From assembly GCF_900103345.1 (NCBI RefSeq), contig NZ_LT629702.1, positions 620,001 through 684,000 on the forward strand: a DNA stretch of 64,000 nucleotides. The letters run 5' to 3'. A program made the translations under genes and the position numbers. Below are positions 25,543 through 33,861 of the stretch, piece after piece. This DNA comes from Pseudomonas azotoformans (GTDB lineage: Bacteria > Pseudomonadota > Gammaproteobacteria > Pseudomonadales > Pseudomonadaceae). The stretch's first letter is position 1. Each line of letters starts with the position of its first letter. The notes beneath the pieces were generated by a model that saw only the letters and a program-made list of their open reading frames with translations, was not told where the DNA came from and made no database searches.

Positions 25543-27096
25543 ATGCAGCACCAGTGGGATGAAATGCACCGCACCCGCAAGCCCACCTTCGTACTGTGCG
25601 GCGAGCCTCAGGGCGACGTGCTCAATCTCTATGTTCACGGTTATTCGGCGTTCTTCAACCGGCAACAACTGGGCAGTTTCAAGGAGCAGTTGGCGAGTAT
25701 CGAAGGTTCGACCAACCTGATGCTGTTCTGGCCGGCGGGGCATTTCCTGGAAAACCTGTTTGCGCCTTTCAAGGAGGTGATCGGTGCAATGCTGGGCGGC
25801 GGCAGCCTGGGCGCGGCGACCGTTGGGGTGGGCAAGGCGATTGCCTATTTTCTCGATCACTACAAAAGCGTCGAGGCGCGGGTGGACGAAGTCGCCAACA
25901 GCCTGCTGCCGGAACTGGCCAACTACCTGCACAGTGAGTCCATGGACGTGCGGCGTATCAATCTGATCGGGCACTCCCTCGGCGCGCGGATCCTGGTCAA
26001 GAGCTTGCTGGCCAGCCCGGAAACCGCCCGTGAGCTGCCTTTGGACAACCTGTTGTTGATGGGCGGCGCAATTTGCACGTCGAGCCCGTGGGATGTGGTG
26101 TCGGCGCCGCTCAAGGGGCGGGTCATCAACTGTCACTCCAGCAAGGACTGGGCCTTGGCCATAAAGCCGGACACTGAACGCTGTATTGGCCGTTATGCGA
26201 TCCCGGTGACGCCGGCGCTCAAGGCCAAGGTCACCAACGTGCACCTGGCGACTTTCGATCACGCCGCCTACTGGCCGCAATTGCAGACGGTGGTGCAGTA
26301 CACCGACCTGCTGCATGAACGACGCGGCATGATCCGCTCCGACCAGCGCAGTGCTGAAGTGCGTTTTGCCGAGGAGGATGTTGATCTGTTTCCTGCCTTG
26401 GTACAGGCCCGCCCGGAAGAGTTGAAGTTTCTTGCCGAATTGATGGTGCAAAAGCGTAGCGCCTCAATCGACGCCACGGTGCGCGAGCCGCTCAAGTTGG
26501 CGATTGAACTGCAACGCATGGGTGGCGATACCTTCATGAACCTGGCCCGTGGGCATGGCGTGGGTTACCGCCAGATCGCCGAAGATGTATCGCAGCGGCT
26601 GGGGATCAAGTTCGATGAACCGCTGGACACGGTCGCGCTGGCCGATCTCGAAACCCGGGTCGCCGAGAAACTCATCGAACAGTACAAGGACAAACTCAGC
26701 AACACGGACCGACAGGTGTTCGACGCAGAACTCAAGGCTGCCGCGCAAAAGGAGCAGGGCTTGTTCAGCCGTTTTAACGTAGGCCGGTCGGCCACCACCG
26801 CGTTGAGCGGCACGGCGTTGGCCGGGCTCACCGGTTTTATCCTGCGCCGTGGCGCGGCCACGGCAATCCCGGTGGTGGGCCAGGCGTTGGCGGCGGCGAT
26901 GCTGGTGGTGAGCGGCGTGCGAGCATTTTCCGGCCCGGCGTATTCGATCACCACGTTGGCCGTGCTGGTGATCGGCGTTATCCGCCAGCGCATGGAGCGT
27001 GAAGCGCTGAACCAGGAGATGGACCTGGTGGTGCAGGTGGTGGAGGCGTTCGACCTGCCAAGGGAAACGGTGATGCGCACGGTCGCGTCTGACTGA
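25543..27096 (+). CDS. Alpha/beta hydrolase (DUF726-like) fused to a YaaW/UPF0174-like domain
   Basis: The protein has 517 residues; AGGAG ten bases upstream fixes the ATG at 25543. Residues about 20-260 are an alpha/beta hydrolase: LNLYVHGYSAFFN, the nucleophile elbow IGHSLGAR, and a candidate His in ATFDHAAYW, as in DUF726/TMCO4-like proteins. Residues about 280-510 follow E. coli YaaW closely in layout: MGGDTFMNLARGHGVGYRQI, EDVSQRLGIKFDEP, a charged helix, then a hydrophobic segment, then VSGVRAFSGPAYSITTLAVL and IRQRME. The two parts meet in one open frame. Function is unknown; membrane association of the C-terminal half is likely. Confidence 0.85.
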   Translation: MQHQWDEMHRTRKPTFVLCGEPQGDVLNLYVHGYSAFFNRQQLGSFKEQLASIEGSTNLMLFWPAGHFLENLFAPFKEVIGAMLGGGSLGAATVGVGKAIAYFLDHYKSVEARVDEVANSLLPELANYLHSESMDVRRINLIGHSLGARILVKSLLASPETARELPLDNLLLMGGAICTSSPWDVVSAPLKGRVINCHSSKDWALAIKPDTERCIGRYAIPVTPALKAKVTNVHLATFDHAAYWPQLQTVVQYTDLLHERRGMIRSDQRSAEVRFAEEDVDLFPALVQARPEELKFLAELMVQKRSASIDATVREPLKLAIELQRMGGDTFMNLARGHGVGYRQIAEDVSQRLGIKFDEPLDTVALADLETRVAEKLIEQYKDKLSNTDRQVFDAELKAAAQKEQGLFSRFNVGRSATTALSGTALAGLTGFILRRGAATAIPVVGQALAAAMLVVSGVRAFSGPAYSITTLAVLVIGVIRQRMEREALNQEMDLVVQVVEAFDLPRETVMRTVASD

Positions 27097-27135
27097 TAAG
27101 CTGCACCCTTGTCTTGTGTGTGCCTGGGATACCGC

Positions 27136-28458
27136 GTGAAATTCAGCCTGCCGAAAATTGCTACCGCCCCGTTCTGCCCGCCGGAAGTGGCCGGCTCCGT
27201 CGCCGTGGACCCCAAGGCCTCGTTCTTCAAACGCATGCTGATGTTCGCCGGCCCTGGCCTGCTGGTCTCCATCGGCTATATGGACCCGGGCAATTGGGCC
27301 ACGGCCATCGAGGCCGGCTCGCGCTACGGTTACAGCCTGTTGTTCGTGGTGTTGCTGGCCAGCCTGGCAGGGATGGCGGTGCAGTGCCTGTGCTCGCGCC
27401 TGGGCATCGCCACCGGCAAAGACCTGGCGCAGCTGTGCCGAGAGCGTTACAGCACGCGTTCTGCACGCACCCAGTGGGTGTTGGCGGAAATCTCCATCAT
27501 CGCCACCGACCTTGCCGAAGTACTGGGCTGTGCCCTGGCATTTCACTTGCTGCTGGGGGTATCGCTGACCACTGGCATTGTGATCACCGCCTTTGACACG
27601 CTGTTGGTCCTGGCCCTGCAGAATCGTGGTTTCCGGCGCCTGGAGGCGATCATGCTGGCGCTGGTGGCGACCATCGGTGTGTGTTTCTTCATCGAGCTGG
27701 TGCTGATCAAACCTTACTGGCCGGACGTGTTCAGTGGTTTCACTCCGTCACTTTCCGTGATCAGCGACGCCGCGCCGCTCTACCTGGCCATCGGTATCCT
27801 CGGGGCCACGGTGATGCCCCATAACCTCTACCTGCACAGCTCCATCGTGCAAACCCGCCTGATCGGCAAGGACCTCGCCAGCAAACTGGACGCGGTCAAG
27901 CTGGCGCGCATCGACACCATCGGTTCATTGGCCCTGGCGCTGCTGGTCAACGCGGCGATCCTGATTCTTGCCGCCGCCGCTTTCCACAAGACCGGCCACA
28001 CTGAAGTGGTCGAGATCCAGGACGCCTACCACCTGCTTGACCCGCTGGTGGGCGGTGCCTTCGCCAGCATCCTGTTCGGCATTGCGCTGTTGGCCTCCGG
28101 GCAAAGCTCCACCTTTACCGGCACCATCGCCGGGCAGGTGATCATGGAGGGCTACCTCAACCTGCGTATTCCCTGCTGGCAACGCCGCCTGATCACCCGT
28201 GGGCTGGCGCTGATTCCGGCGTTTCTGGGGGTGTGGCTGATGGGCGACGATGCCATCGGCAAGCTGCTGATCCTCAGCCAGGTGGTGCTCAGCCTGCAGT
28301 TGCCGTTTGCGCTGTATCCGTTGATCCGCATGACCGGTGATAAACAGCTGATGGGGCCATTCGTGAATCGGCTGCCGACGCGCTTGTTGGCGTGGTTTCT
28401 GTTTGCGCTGATCAGCGGGGCGAATGCCTGGTTGATTGGGCAGTGGGTGTTTGGTTGA
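27136..28458 (+). CDS. mntH: Nramp-family manganese/divalent-metal transporter MntH
   Basis: The protein has 440 residues from GTG 27136 (MKFSLPKIATAPFCPPEV). The two metal-binding signatures are present: DPGNWATAIEAGSRYGY in helix 1 and ATVMPHNLYLHSS in helix 6. About 11 membrane helices are predicted. MntH imports Mn(II) with protons. I see no MntR or manganese riboswitch in the short upstream region, which is only 39 bp from the previous gene. Convergent with the vapC-type gene. Confidence 0.95.
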   Translation: MKFSLPKIATAPFCPPEVAGSVAVDPKASFFKRMLMFAGPGLLVSIGYMDPGNWATAIEAGSRYGYSLLFVVLLASLAGMAVQCLCSRLGIATGKDLAQLCRERYSTRSARTQWVLAEISIIATDLAEVLGCALAFHLLLGVSLTTGIVITAFDTLLVLALQNRGFRRLEAIMLALVATIGVCFFIELVLIKPYWPDVFSGFTPSLSVISDAAPLYLAIGILGATVMPHNLYLHSSIVQTRLIGKDLASKLDAVKLARIDTIGSLALALLVNAAILILAAAAFHKTGHTEVVEIQDAYHLLDPLVGGAFASILFGIALLASGQSSTFTGTIAGQVIMEGYLNLRIPCWQRRLITRGLALIPAFLGVWLMGDDAIGKLLILSQVVLSLQLPFALYPLIRMTGDKQLMGPFVNRLPTRLLAWFLFALISGANAWLIGQWVFG

Positions 28459-28481
28459 GGCTGTGCAGCCATCAAGATGGG

Positions 28482-28859
28482 TCAGACCAGAATTGCCAAG
28501 GATGTGTATTGGGCGATGTGTGGATCGGCCGTCAACAGCCTCATGGGTTCGCTCATGGCTGTGGCAACGATGAGCCGATCAAAAGGGTCCTTGTGATGGT
28601 GCTCGAGATCCTTGACCGCGATGGCGTGTTCCGAGGTGACGGGCAGTTCGACAAATCCGCTTTCCAGGCAGTACTCACGGATTTCATCCAGATCGACAGC
28701 GAGTTTCCCCAGGCCGACCTTGATTGCCATCTCCCAGAATGTCGCAGCGCTGATGTAAACCTCCGCCGCATTCTCTATCAACTTCCTGGCTTTGCTGGAT
28801 AGCCTGGGATCTTCCATCAGGGTCCAAAGCAGAATGTGGGTGTCCAACAGCACTCTCAT
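28482..28859 (-). CDS. VapC-like PIN-domain toxin
   Basis: The protein has 125 residues. PIN-domain acidic residues are visible: Asp in MRVLLDTHILLW, Glu in ATFWEMAIKVGLG, Asp in KDPFDRLIVATA and Asp in LLTADPHIAQY. PIN toxins are RNases neutralised by a partner antitoxin. The start overlaps the stop of the antitoxin gene by 4 bp (28856-28859), the usual toxin-antitoxin coupling. Confidence 0.93.
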   Translation of the reverse strand: MRVLLDTHILLWTLMEDPRLSSKARKLIENAAEVYISAATFWEMAIKVGLGKLAVDLDEIREYCLESGFVELPVTSEHAIAVKDLEHHHKDPFDRLIVATAMSEPMRLLTADPHIAQYTSLAILV

Positions 28860-29095
28860 GCAGGCTTGCCTTCGAAGGCATCCAGCAGATCGTCAGGCAA
28901 AGGTGCGTCGAAGTCTTCGGGAATGATGAACTTGCCTTTCATGGCACCGATTCTGCGTCCCTTGGATTTCCCCATGGGCACTAGCTGTGCCATTGCACGT
29001 CCATGTTTGGCAATGGTGATGACCTTGCCCGCAGCGGCCTCATCCACAAGTTTTGACAGATTGTTTTTCGCTTCGCCCAAAGGAACCGTGATCAT
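28856..29095 (-). CDS. Phd/YefM-type antitoxin paired with the PIN toxin
   Basis: The protein has 79 residues from ATG 29095, with GGGGG upstream; the longer frame back to 29215 adds a segment unlike the family. The Phd fold is seen as MITVPLGEAKNNLSKLVDEA, then KVITIAKHGRAMAQLVPM. The C-terminus (FIIPEDFDAPLPDDLLDAFEG) is acidic and would wrap the toxin. The pair probably represses its own promoter, as in related modules. Confidence 0.92.
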   Translation of the reverse strand: MITVPLGEAKNNLSKLVDEAAAGKVITIAKHGRAMAQLVPMGKSKGRRIGAMKGKFIIPEDFDAPLPDDLLDAFEGKPA

Positions 29096-29358
29096 GTGGT
29101 TACCCCCATATTTTGGCCAAATATAGCCAAAAACGGGTGCGCTATCAAAGACGGCCAGACCACTGGCGGTAGCGGCGCGCTCAGATCGCGATGGTTTGTG
29201 ATACGTGACTTTCATGGCAGTTCTCTAAAAGAGGATGTTGCGCAAGTCTGCCGTAATAGGCTTGGTCGGAAGAATACTGGCCCGAAAAAACAGAATGGAA
29301 CTACTTTTTCCTGTAAGAGAATTCCCGACGTGGCGATGTTTCTCCCGAGCCACTTAGC

Positions 29359-30294
29359 TCACCGATCCCAATACGGCACGCCCCCGAAACACTCCACAAA
29401 ATAATCAATCACCGTCCGCACCTTCAGCGACAAGCGCCGGCTACCCGGCCACAGTGCCGCAATCTGCTGTGGCTCCAGGGTGGTCGCCACTTCATAGTCG
29501 GTCAGCACCGCCAGCAACGTGCCTGCGCGCAAGCCTTCGCCGATCAACCAGGAGGGGAACACCACCAGCCCCAGCCCTTGCTCGGCGGCGTGGGTCAAGG
29601 TGTCGGCATGGTTGCCGGTGATCGGGCCCTTGACGCTGTAGGGCGTCCAGTCGCCCTGGCCCTTGCGGAAGAACCAGCGTTGCTGGCCGGTGATGCCTTT
29701 GTAGGCCAGGCATTGATGGTTGCTCAGCTCGTCGGGGTGCTGCGGGGTGCCATGCCGGGCCAGGTAGGCGGGGCTGGCGGCGATGCGAAAGCGTTGGGGC
29801 GCAAAGATGCGGGCCTGCATGCTGGAATCGTTGAGCACGCCGATGCGGAACAGCAGGTCGGTACCGTCCTGCAGTGGGTCGACGTAGGTGTCGGTCTGCT
29901 GGATGTCCAGTTGCAGCTTCGGATAGCGTCGGCACAATTCGCCCAGCCACGGTGACAGGTGACGCTGGCCGAACACCATGGGCGCATTGATGCGCACCAG
30001 GCCGCTGGGCTCGCTTTCCTGTTCCTGCAACGCCTGGCCGGCGGCTTCCAGTTGTTCCAGCATCAATCGCGCATGCCGCCCGAGCAGACGACCGGCTTCG
30101 GTGGGGCTGACCGCGCGGGTGTGACGGTAGAGCAACTGTTGTCCGAGGGCCTGTTCCATCAACTGTATCTGCCGGGAGATGGAGGAGGGCGCCAGGCCTT
30201 CGCGGCGCGCCACTTCGGAGAAGCTGCCCAGGTCCAGCACCGCCACGAACAGGCGCAGTGCTTTGAAACTCAATTCATTCAAGCCTTGCATCAT
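29359..30294 (-). CDS. LysR-family transcriptional regulator
   Basis: The protein has 311 residues from ATG 30294. The same frame is open up to 31347, but the upstream part is antisense to the YdcZ genes and is not a real extension. The HTH (about 8-68) reads ALRLFVAVLDLGSFSEVARR and PSSISRQIQLMEQALGQQLL. The effector domain reads GLVRINAPMVFGQRHLSPWL. It is divergent from the YdcZ pair and is their likely regulator. Confidence 0.92.
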   Translation of the reverse strand: MMQGLNELSFKALRLFVAVLDLGSFSEVARREGLAPSSISRQIQLMEQALGQQLLYRHTRAVSPTEAGRLLGRHARLMLEQLEAAGQALQEQESEPSGLVRINAPMVFGQRHLSPWLGELCRRYPKLQLDIQQTDTYVDPLQDGTDLLFRIGVLNDSSMQARIFAPQRFRIAASPAYLARHGTPQHPDELSNHQCLAYKGITGQQRWFFRKGQGDWTPYSVKGPITGNHADTLTHAAEQGLGLVVFPSWLIGEGLRAGTLLAVLTDYEVATTLEPQQIAALWPGSRRLSLKVRTVIDYFVECFGGVPYWDR

Positions 30295-30408
30295 GCCTCC
30301 AGGCTGTGCGTTTTTCGCAAAGGTGTTGTCAGCATGCTCCCATTTATCGCACAGGACGGCCACCGGATAATGCGCGCCATGTTTCCTTTCTTGAAGCGCG
30401 GGTGATGT

Positions 30409-30897
30409 ATGCAGGCAAGTTCCATCGAGGGTGTGGCGCAAGCCACGCCGAAAAAAAACGGCTTGAGGTTGCTGTTGTTGCCGCTGGTGATCCTGGCCGG
30501 CATGGGCCTGTCGGTAGAGGCCGGTTTGCTCGGGCCGCTGGGTGTGCAGGTGGGGCATTTGTGGGCGACCCTGAGCATTTTCGGGGTGGGCTCGGCGATT
30601 CTGTATCTGCTGCTGTTGTTCAGTGGCCAGCAAAAGGGCCCGGCGCTCTCCGAACTGCCGCGCTGGCAGTTGATCGGCGGGTTCCTGGGGCCGATCTACG
30701 TGGTGGTGCTGACTCTGGCCACGCCGCATATCGGTATTGCGATGACCATGATCGCGATTTTGTCCGGGCAGGTCGGCAAGAGTGTGCTGATCGACCATTT
30801 CGGCTGGTTCGGCGCGGCGCGCAAGCGGGTCAATGGCGAACGCTGGATTGCCCTGGCGTTGATTGTGGTGGCACTTGTTCTGATTGCACGAGGTTAA
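30409..30897 (+). CDS. YdcZ (DUF606) small DMT-type membrane protein, first of a pair
   Basis: The protein has 162 residues and about five membrane helices. LGPLGVQVGHLWATLSIFGV, ELPRWQLIGGFLGPIYVVVL and HIGIAMTMIAILSGQVGKSV fit the YdcZ/DUF606 family, half-size members of the drug/metabolite transporter superfamily. It is followed after 4 bp by a second member, so the two probably form a heterodimeric transporter. Confidence 0.88.
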   Translation: MQASSIEGVAQATPKKNGLRLLLLPLVILAGMGLSVEAGLLGPLGVQVGHLWATLSIFGVGSAILYLLLLFSGQQKGPALSELPRWQLIGGFLGPIYVVVLTLATPHIGIAMTMIAILSGQVGKSVLIDHFGWFGAARKRVNGERWIALALIVVALVLIARG

Positions 30898-30901
30898 GGC
30901 G

Positions 30902-31354
30902 ATGAATCTGATTCTGTTACTGGTCGTAGTGGTTGCCGCGGGTGCGGTGTTGAGCGTGCAGGCGGCGATCAACGGTCGCCTGGGCCAGGCGGTGGGGGTG
31001 TTGCGTGGCAGCCTGGTGACCTTCTCGGTGGGTGCGATTGTCACCGCGTTAATGATTTTCTTCTTTGAACCCGTCCAGGCGGTGAGCCTGCTGGACGTGC
31101 CGAAATGGCAACTGACCGGTGCGTTGTTCGGTGTGGTGTACATGATGGTGATGGTCGGCGCGGTACCGGTGGTTGGCACGGCCGTCGCCACCGTCGCGGT
31201 GATCGTCGGGCAATTGGGTATGGGCATGCTGATCGACAATTTTGGCTGGCTGGGCAACCCGGCCATCGAACTGTCGGGTGCCCGGATCGTGGCGATGGTT
31301 TGTCTGGCCCTGGCACTGGTGTTCATGTACCGCAGCAATACCCGCACCGACTGA
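30902..31354 (+). CDS. YdcZ (DUF606) small DMT-type membrane protein, second of a pair
   Basis: The protein has 150 residues and about five membrane helices. The start ATG 30902 lies just after AAGG; an upstream in-frame start at 30884 would overlap the previous gene. LSVQAAINGRLGQAVGVLRG and DVPKWQLTGALFGVVYMMVM align with the partner upstream, and GTAVATVAVIVGQLGMGMLI repeats its helix. Substrate unknown. Confidence 0.88.
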   Translation: MNLILLLVVVVAAGAVLSVQAAINGRLGQAVGVLRGSLVTFSVGAIVTALMIFFFEPVQAVSLLDVPKWQLTGALFGVVYMMVMVGAVPVVGTAVATVAVIVGQLGMGMLIDNFGWLGNPAIELSGARIVAMVCLALALVFMYRSNTRTD

Positions 31355-31443
31355 TGGCTTGAACCAACGACGGCGGGCCGCAGTCACTGCTTAAGGTGCC
31401 GGCGCCCGCCGCACCGGGACGACCATGAAGAAGGAGTCTGACC

Positions 31444-31614
31444 ATGCCAGATAAAACCTGTGCCTGCCCACACTGCAAATGCGTGCTGGGAACTGATGCG
31501 GTCATGAAGGACGGCAAAGGCTATTGCTGTCAGGGCTGTGCCGAGCACCATGCCCATGGTGAGCCGTGTGCGGCTGCGACGGGGTGTGAATGTGCCAAGT
31601 CTGCCAAAGGCTAG
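31444..31614 (+). CDS. pmtA: Small bacterial metallothionein (SmtA/PmtA type)
   Basis: The protein has 56 residues with 10 Cys (positions 6, 8, 11, 13, 28, 29, 32, 42, 48, 50) and His at 10, 35, 36 and 38. It starts MPDKTCACPHCKC and continues GKGYCCQGCAEHHAHG, the arrangement of pseudomonad and cyanobacterial Zn/Cd metallothioneins. AAGGAG lies upstream at good distance. It binds Zn or Cd in a thiolate/imidazole cluster in the cytoplasm. A REP hairpin follows the stop codon. It is short enough to be missed by length-filtered gene calling. Confidence 0.94.
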   Translation: MPDKTCACPHCKCVLGTDAVMKDGKGYCCQGCAEHHAHGEPCAAATGCECAKSAKG

Positions 31615-31628
31615 CGGTGTTTGAACCG

Positions 31629-31650
31629 GTGGGAGCATGCTTGCTCCCAC
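31629..31650. repeat. REP-like hairpin after the metallothionein gene
   Basis: GTGGGAGCA (31629-31637) pairs with TGCTCCCAC (31642-31650). It begins 15 bp after the stop and may stabilise or end the short transcript. Confidence 0.8.
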
Positions 31651-31734
31651 ATGGTTTACCGGCCGCAAAAATCACTCGGATTGTCATGCGGTGGTGATTA
31701 CCATAGCGACTCTCCCTCGAATGATGTGCACCCC

Positions 31735-32499
31735 ATGGCCCTGGCCGCGCCGCCTGACCTCAGTGATCCTGCCGTTCCCGTGCAACCCCTGGCGCGCACC
31801 TATCCGCGTGGGCTCTACGTTGAGCCCCACAGCCACGACTGGGGTCAGCTGCTCTATGCCATGAGCGGCGTGATGTGGGTCGAGACTCCACAAGAAGCGT
31901 TGGTGGTGCCACCGCAGCGTGCCGTATGGCTGCCGCCCGGAGTGGAGCATGGCATTCGCGTGGTCTCGGACTTGCAGATGCGCAATATCTACCTGCGCCC
32001 GGCCCTGGCCGCAACGCTGGACAGCCAGGTGCAGGTGATCGAAGTCGGTGGGTTGTTGCGCGAGCTGATCGTCACGTTGGTGGGCGAGGGCGACAACGGT
32101 GAGGTGGCGTACTACGACGCACTGGTCAGCCTGGCTTTGCTGGAGCTGCAGCGGGCGCGCCGCTCGCCGATTCGCATCGCCATGCCGGTGGAGGCCGACC
32201 GCCGGTTGATCAACGCCTGCCAGGCGGTCATGGCTGCGCCGTCCCTGGAGATCCCTTTCGAGCAGCATGCCGAAACCGCCGGTGCCAGCGTGCGCACCCT
32301 GGCGCGGTTGTTCCAGAACCACCTGGGCATGGGCTTTGCCGAATGGCGCCGCCAGGTGCAACTGGCCACGGCGGTGGCGGAGTTGATCCAGGGCCAGTCG
32401 GTGAGCGCCATCGCGCGTTCCCTGGGGTATTCGCCCAGCAGTTTCAGCGACATGTTCCGGCGTGAACTCGGTGTGGCACCATCGCAATACCAGGGCTGA
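31735..32499 (+). CDS. AraC-family regulator with cupin domain
   Basis: The protein has 254 residues from ATG 31735; the frame reaches back to 31621 but that part runs through the REP hairpin. The N-terminal cupin has YVEPHSHDWGQLLYAMSGVM and LPPGVEHGIR. The C-terminal HTH pair (about 160-250) has TAGASVRTLARLFQNHLG and VSAIARSLGYSPSSFSDMFR. The RBS is weak. XapX and oxidoreductase genes follow in the same direction and may be its targets. Confidence 0.9.
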   Translation: MALAAPPDLSDPAVPVQPLARTYPRGLYVEPHSHDWGQLLYAMSGVMWVETPQEALVVPPQRAVWLPPGVEHGIRVVSDLQMRNIYLRPALAATLDSQVQVIEVGGLLRELIVTLVGEGDNGEVAYYDALVSLALLELQRARRSPIRIAMPVEADRRLINACQAVMAAPSLEIPFEQHAETAGASVRTLARLFQNHLGMGFAEWRRQVQLATAVAELIQGQSVSAIARSLGYSPSSFSDMFRRELGVAPSQYQG

Positions 32500-32588
32500 G
32501 GGGTTGGCCGATAGCCTGAAGCACTTGGCCGATGCCTCAGGCAAGCGCTCTCTACACTGAGCGCATCCACCCACAAGGCGCTGCCCCC

Positions 32589-32762
32589 ATGAACTACCTG
32601 ATTTCCCTCGCCATCGGCCTGTTTGTCGGCGTGATCTACGGTGCCCTGGACTTCCGCTCGCCCGCGCCGCCGGCCATCGCCCTGATCGGCTTGATGGGCA
32701 TGTTGCTGGGCGAAAAGCTCTGGCCCATGGGGCGGCAACTGGTGGGCACTTGGTTCTCCTGA
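32589..32762 (+). CDS. XapX-domain small membrane protein
   Basis: The protein has 57 residues and two hydrophobic helices (LISLAIGLFVGVIYGALDF and AIALIGLMGMLLGEKLW). The sequence fits the XapX domain family of small inner-membrane proteins of unknown function. ATG 32589 is preferred to an in-frame start at 32532 because it begins directly at the family's N-terminus. It lies 27 bp before the oxidoreductase gene. Confidence 0.83.
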   Translation: MNYLISLAIGLFVGVIYGALDFRSPAPPAIALIGLMGMLLGEKLWPMGRQLVGTWFS

Positions 32763-32789
32763 TCTCTTTTTCTTCGATGGATATTGGCC

Positions 32790-33749
32790 ATGAAAGCACT
32801 GCAATTTACTGCCACCGGCGACCTCAACACCCTGCGCTTTGTCGACGTCGCCACCCCGGTGCCGGCCGTGGGTGACGTGCTGGTACAGATCAAGGCCGCG
32901 GGCCTCAACCCCAGCGACGTGAAAAACGTGCTCGGTCGTTTCCCCTACACTACCTTGCCGCGCATCCCCGGCCGTGATTTCGCCGGTGTTGTGGTTGAAG
33001 GCCCGCAGGCACTGGTGGGCCAGGAAGTCTGGGGCACCGGCCGTGACCTGGGCTTTTTTGCCGACGGTTCCCATGCCCAGTACCTCACCGTGTCGGCCAA
33101 GGGCGTGGCACATAAGCCTACCCACCTGAGTTTCGCCCAGGCCGCGAGCCTTGGCGTGCCGTACACCACCGCCTGGGATGCACTGGAGCGCAGCGGCGTG
33201 TCCCAAGGCACACGCCTGCTGGTGATCGGTGCCAATGGCGCGGTGGGCAGCGCGGCCCTGGCCCTGGCAAAAATCCGTGGTGCCCAGGTGCTGGCCGCCG
33301 TGCGTCGCCCGGAACAGGTCGACGTCTTGCTGGGCCAGGGCTTCGACGCGATTGCCCTGGGCAAGCCGGAAGACCTGGGTGCGCAGGTCAACGCCGTATT
33401 CAAGGGCGGTGTGGATGTGATCTTCGACACCACCGGTTTCTGGCTGCCGGCCGCCGTGGCAGGCCTGGCGCCCTTCGGCCGTATCGCCATTATCGCCGCG
33501 CCGGTGGACGGCCATGTACAACTGCCGGCCCTCGCGTTGTACCGCAAGGGCGGTTCGGTGGTGGGGATCAACTCGTTGCTCTACAACTGCGAGCAGTGCG
33601 CGGTGATGCTGGAGCAGTTCGGGCGTTTCTTTGACGAAGGCTTGTTGCCGCTGCCCACCGGCCTGCGTGAAGTGGTGCTGGCCGATGGGGTGCAGTACTT
33701 CGAAGAGGTGAACCAGGGCAGCCCCGACAAAATTATCTTCCTGCCCTGA
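32790..33749 (+). CDS. MDR-family zinc-independent alcohol dehydrogenase/quinone oxidoreductase
   Basis: The protein has 319 residues. The GroES-like domain (about 1-120) has GDVLVQIKAAGLNPSDVKNV and PGRDFAGVVVEG. The Rossmann part has VIGANGAVGSAALALAKIRG. It lacks the zinc-binding Cys cluster of classical alcohol dehydrogenases, which points to the NADPH quinone-oxidoreductase branch. Start at ATG 32790. A REPIN follows. Confidence 0.9.
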   Translation: MKALQFTATGDLNTLRFVDVATPVPAVGDVLVQIKAAGLNPSDVKNVLGRFPYTTLPRIPGRDFAGVVVEGPQALVGQEVWGTGRDLGFFADGSHAQYLTVSAKGVAHKPTHLSFAQAASLGVPYTTAWDALERSGVSQGTRLLVIGANGAVGSAALALAKIRGAQVLAAVRRPEQVDVLLGQGFDAIALGKPEDLGAQVNAVFKGGVDVIFDTTGFWLPAAVAGLAPFGRIAIIAAPVDGHVQLPALALYRKGGSVVGINSLLYNCEQCAVMLEQFGRFFDEGLLPLPTGLREVVLADGVQYFEEVNQGSPDKIIFLP

Positions 33750-33760
33750 CACGGTGAAAA

Positions 33761-33848
33761 TGTGGGAGGGGGCTTGCTCCCGATGACAGTGTGTCAGTCA
33801 GCGAATCTGTACCTGATACACCGCCATCGGGAGCAAGCCCCCTCCCAC
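33761..33848. repeat. REPIN (two inverted REP sequences)
   Basis: TGTGGGAGGGGGCTTGCTCC at 33761-33780 is answered by the inverted GGAGCAAGCCCCCTCCCAC ending at 33848. It lies between convergent genes and is of the same flavour as the copy at 4820. Confidence 0.92.
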
Positions 33849-33861
33849 CTGTCGATCTCCA

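Noticed and set aside
30295-31347. Extension of the LysR gene at 29359 to a 662-residue protein
   Set aside because: The added N-terminus is antisense to the two YdcZ genes, and the LysR HTH begins at the ATG at 30294.
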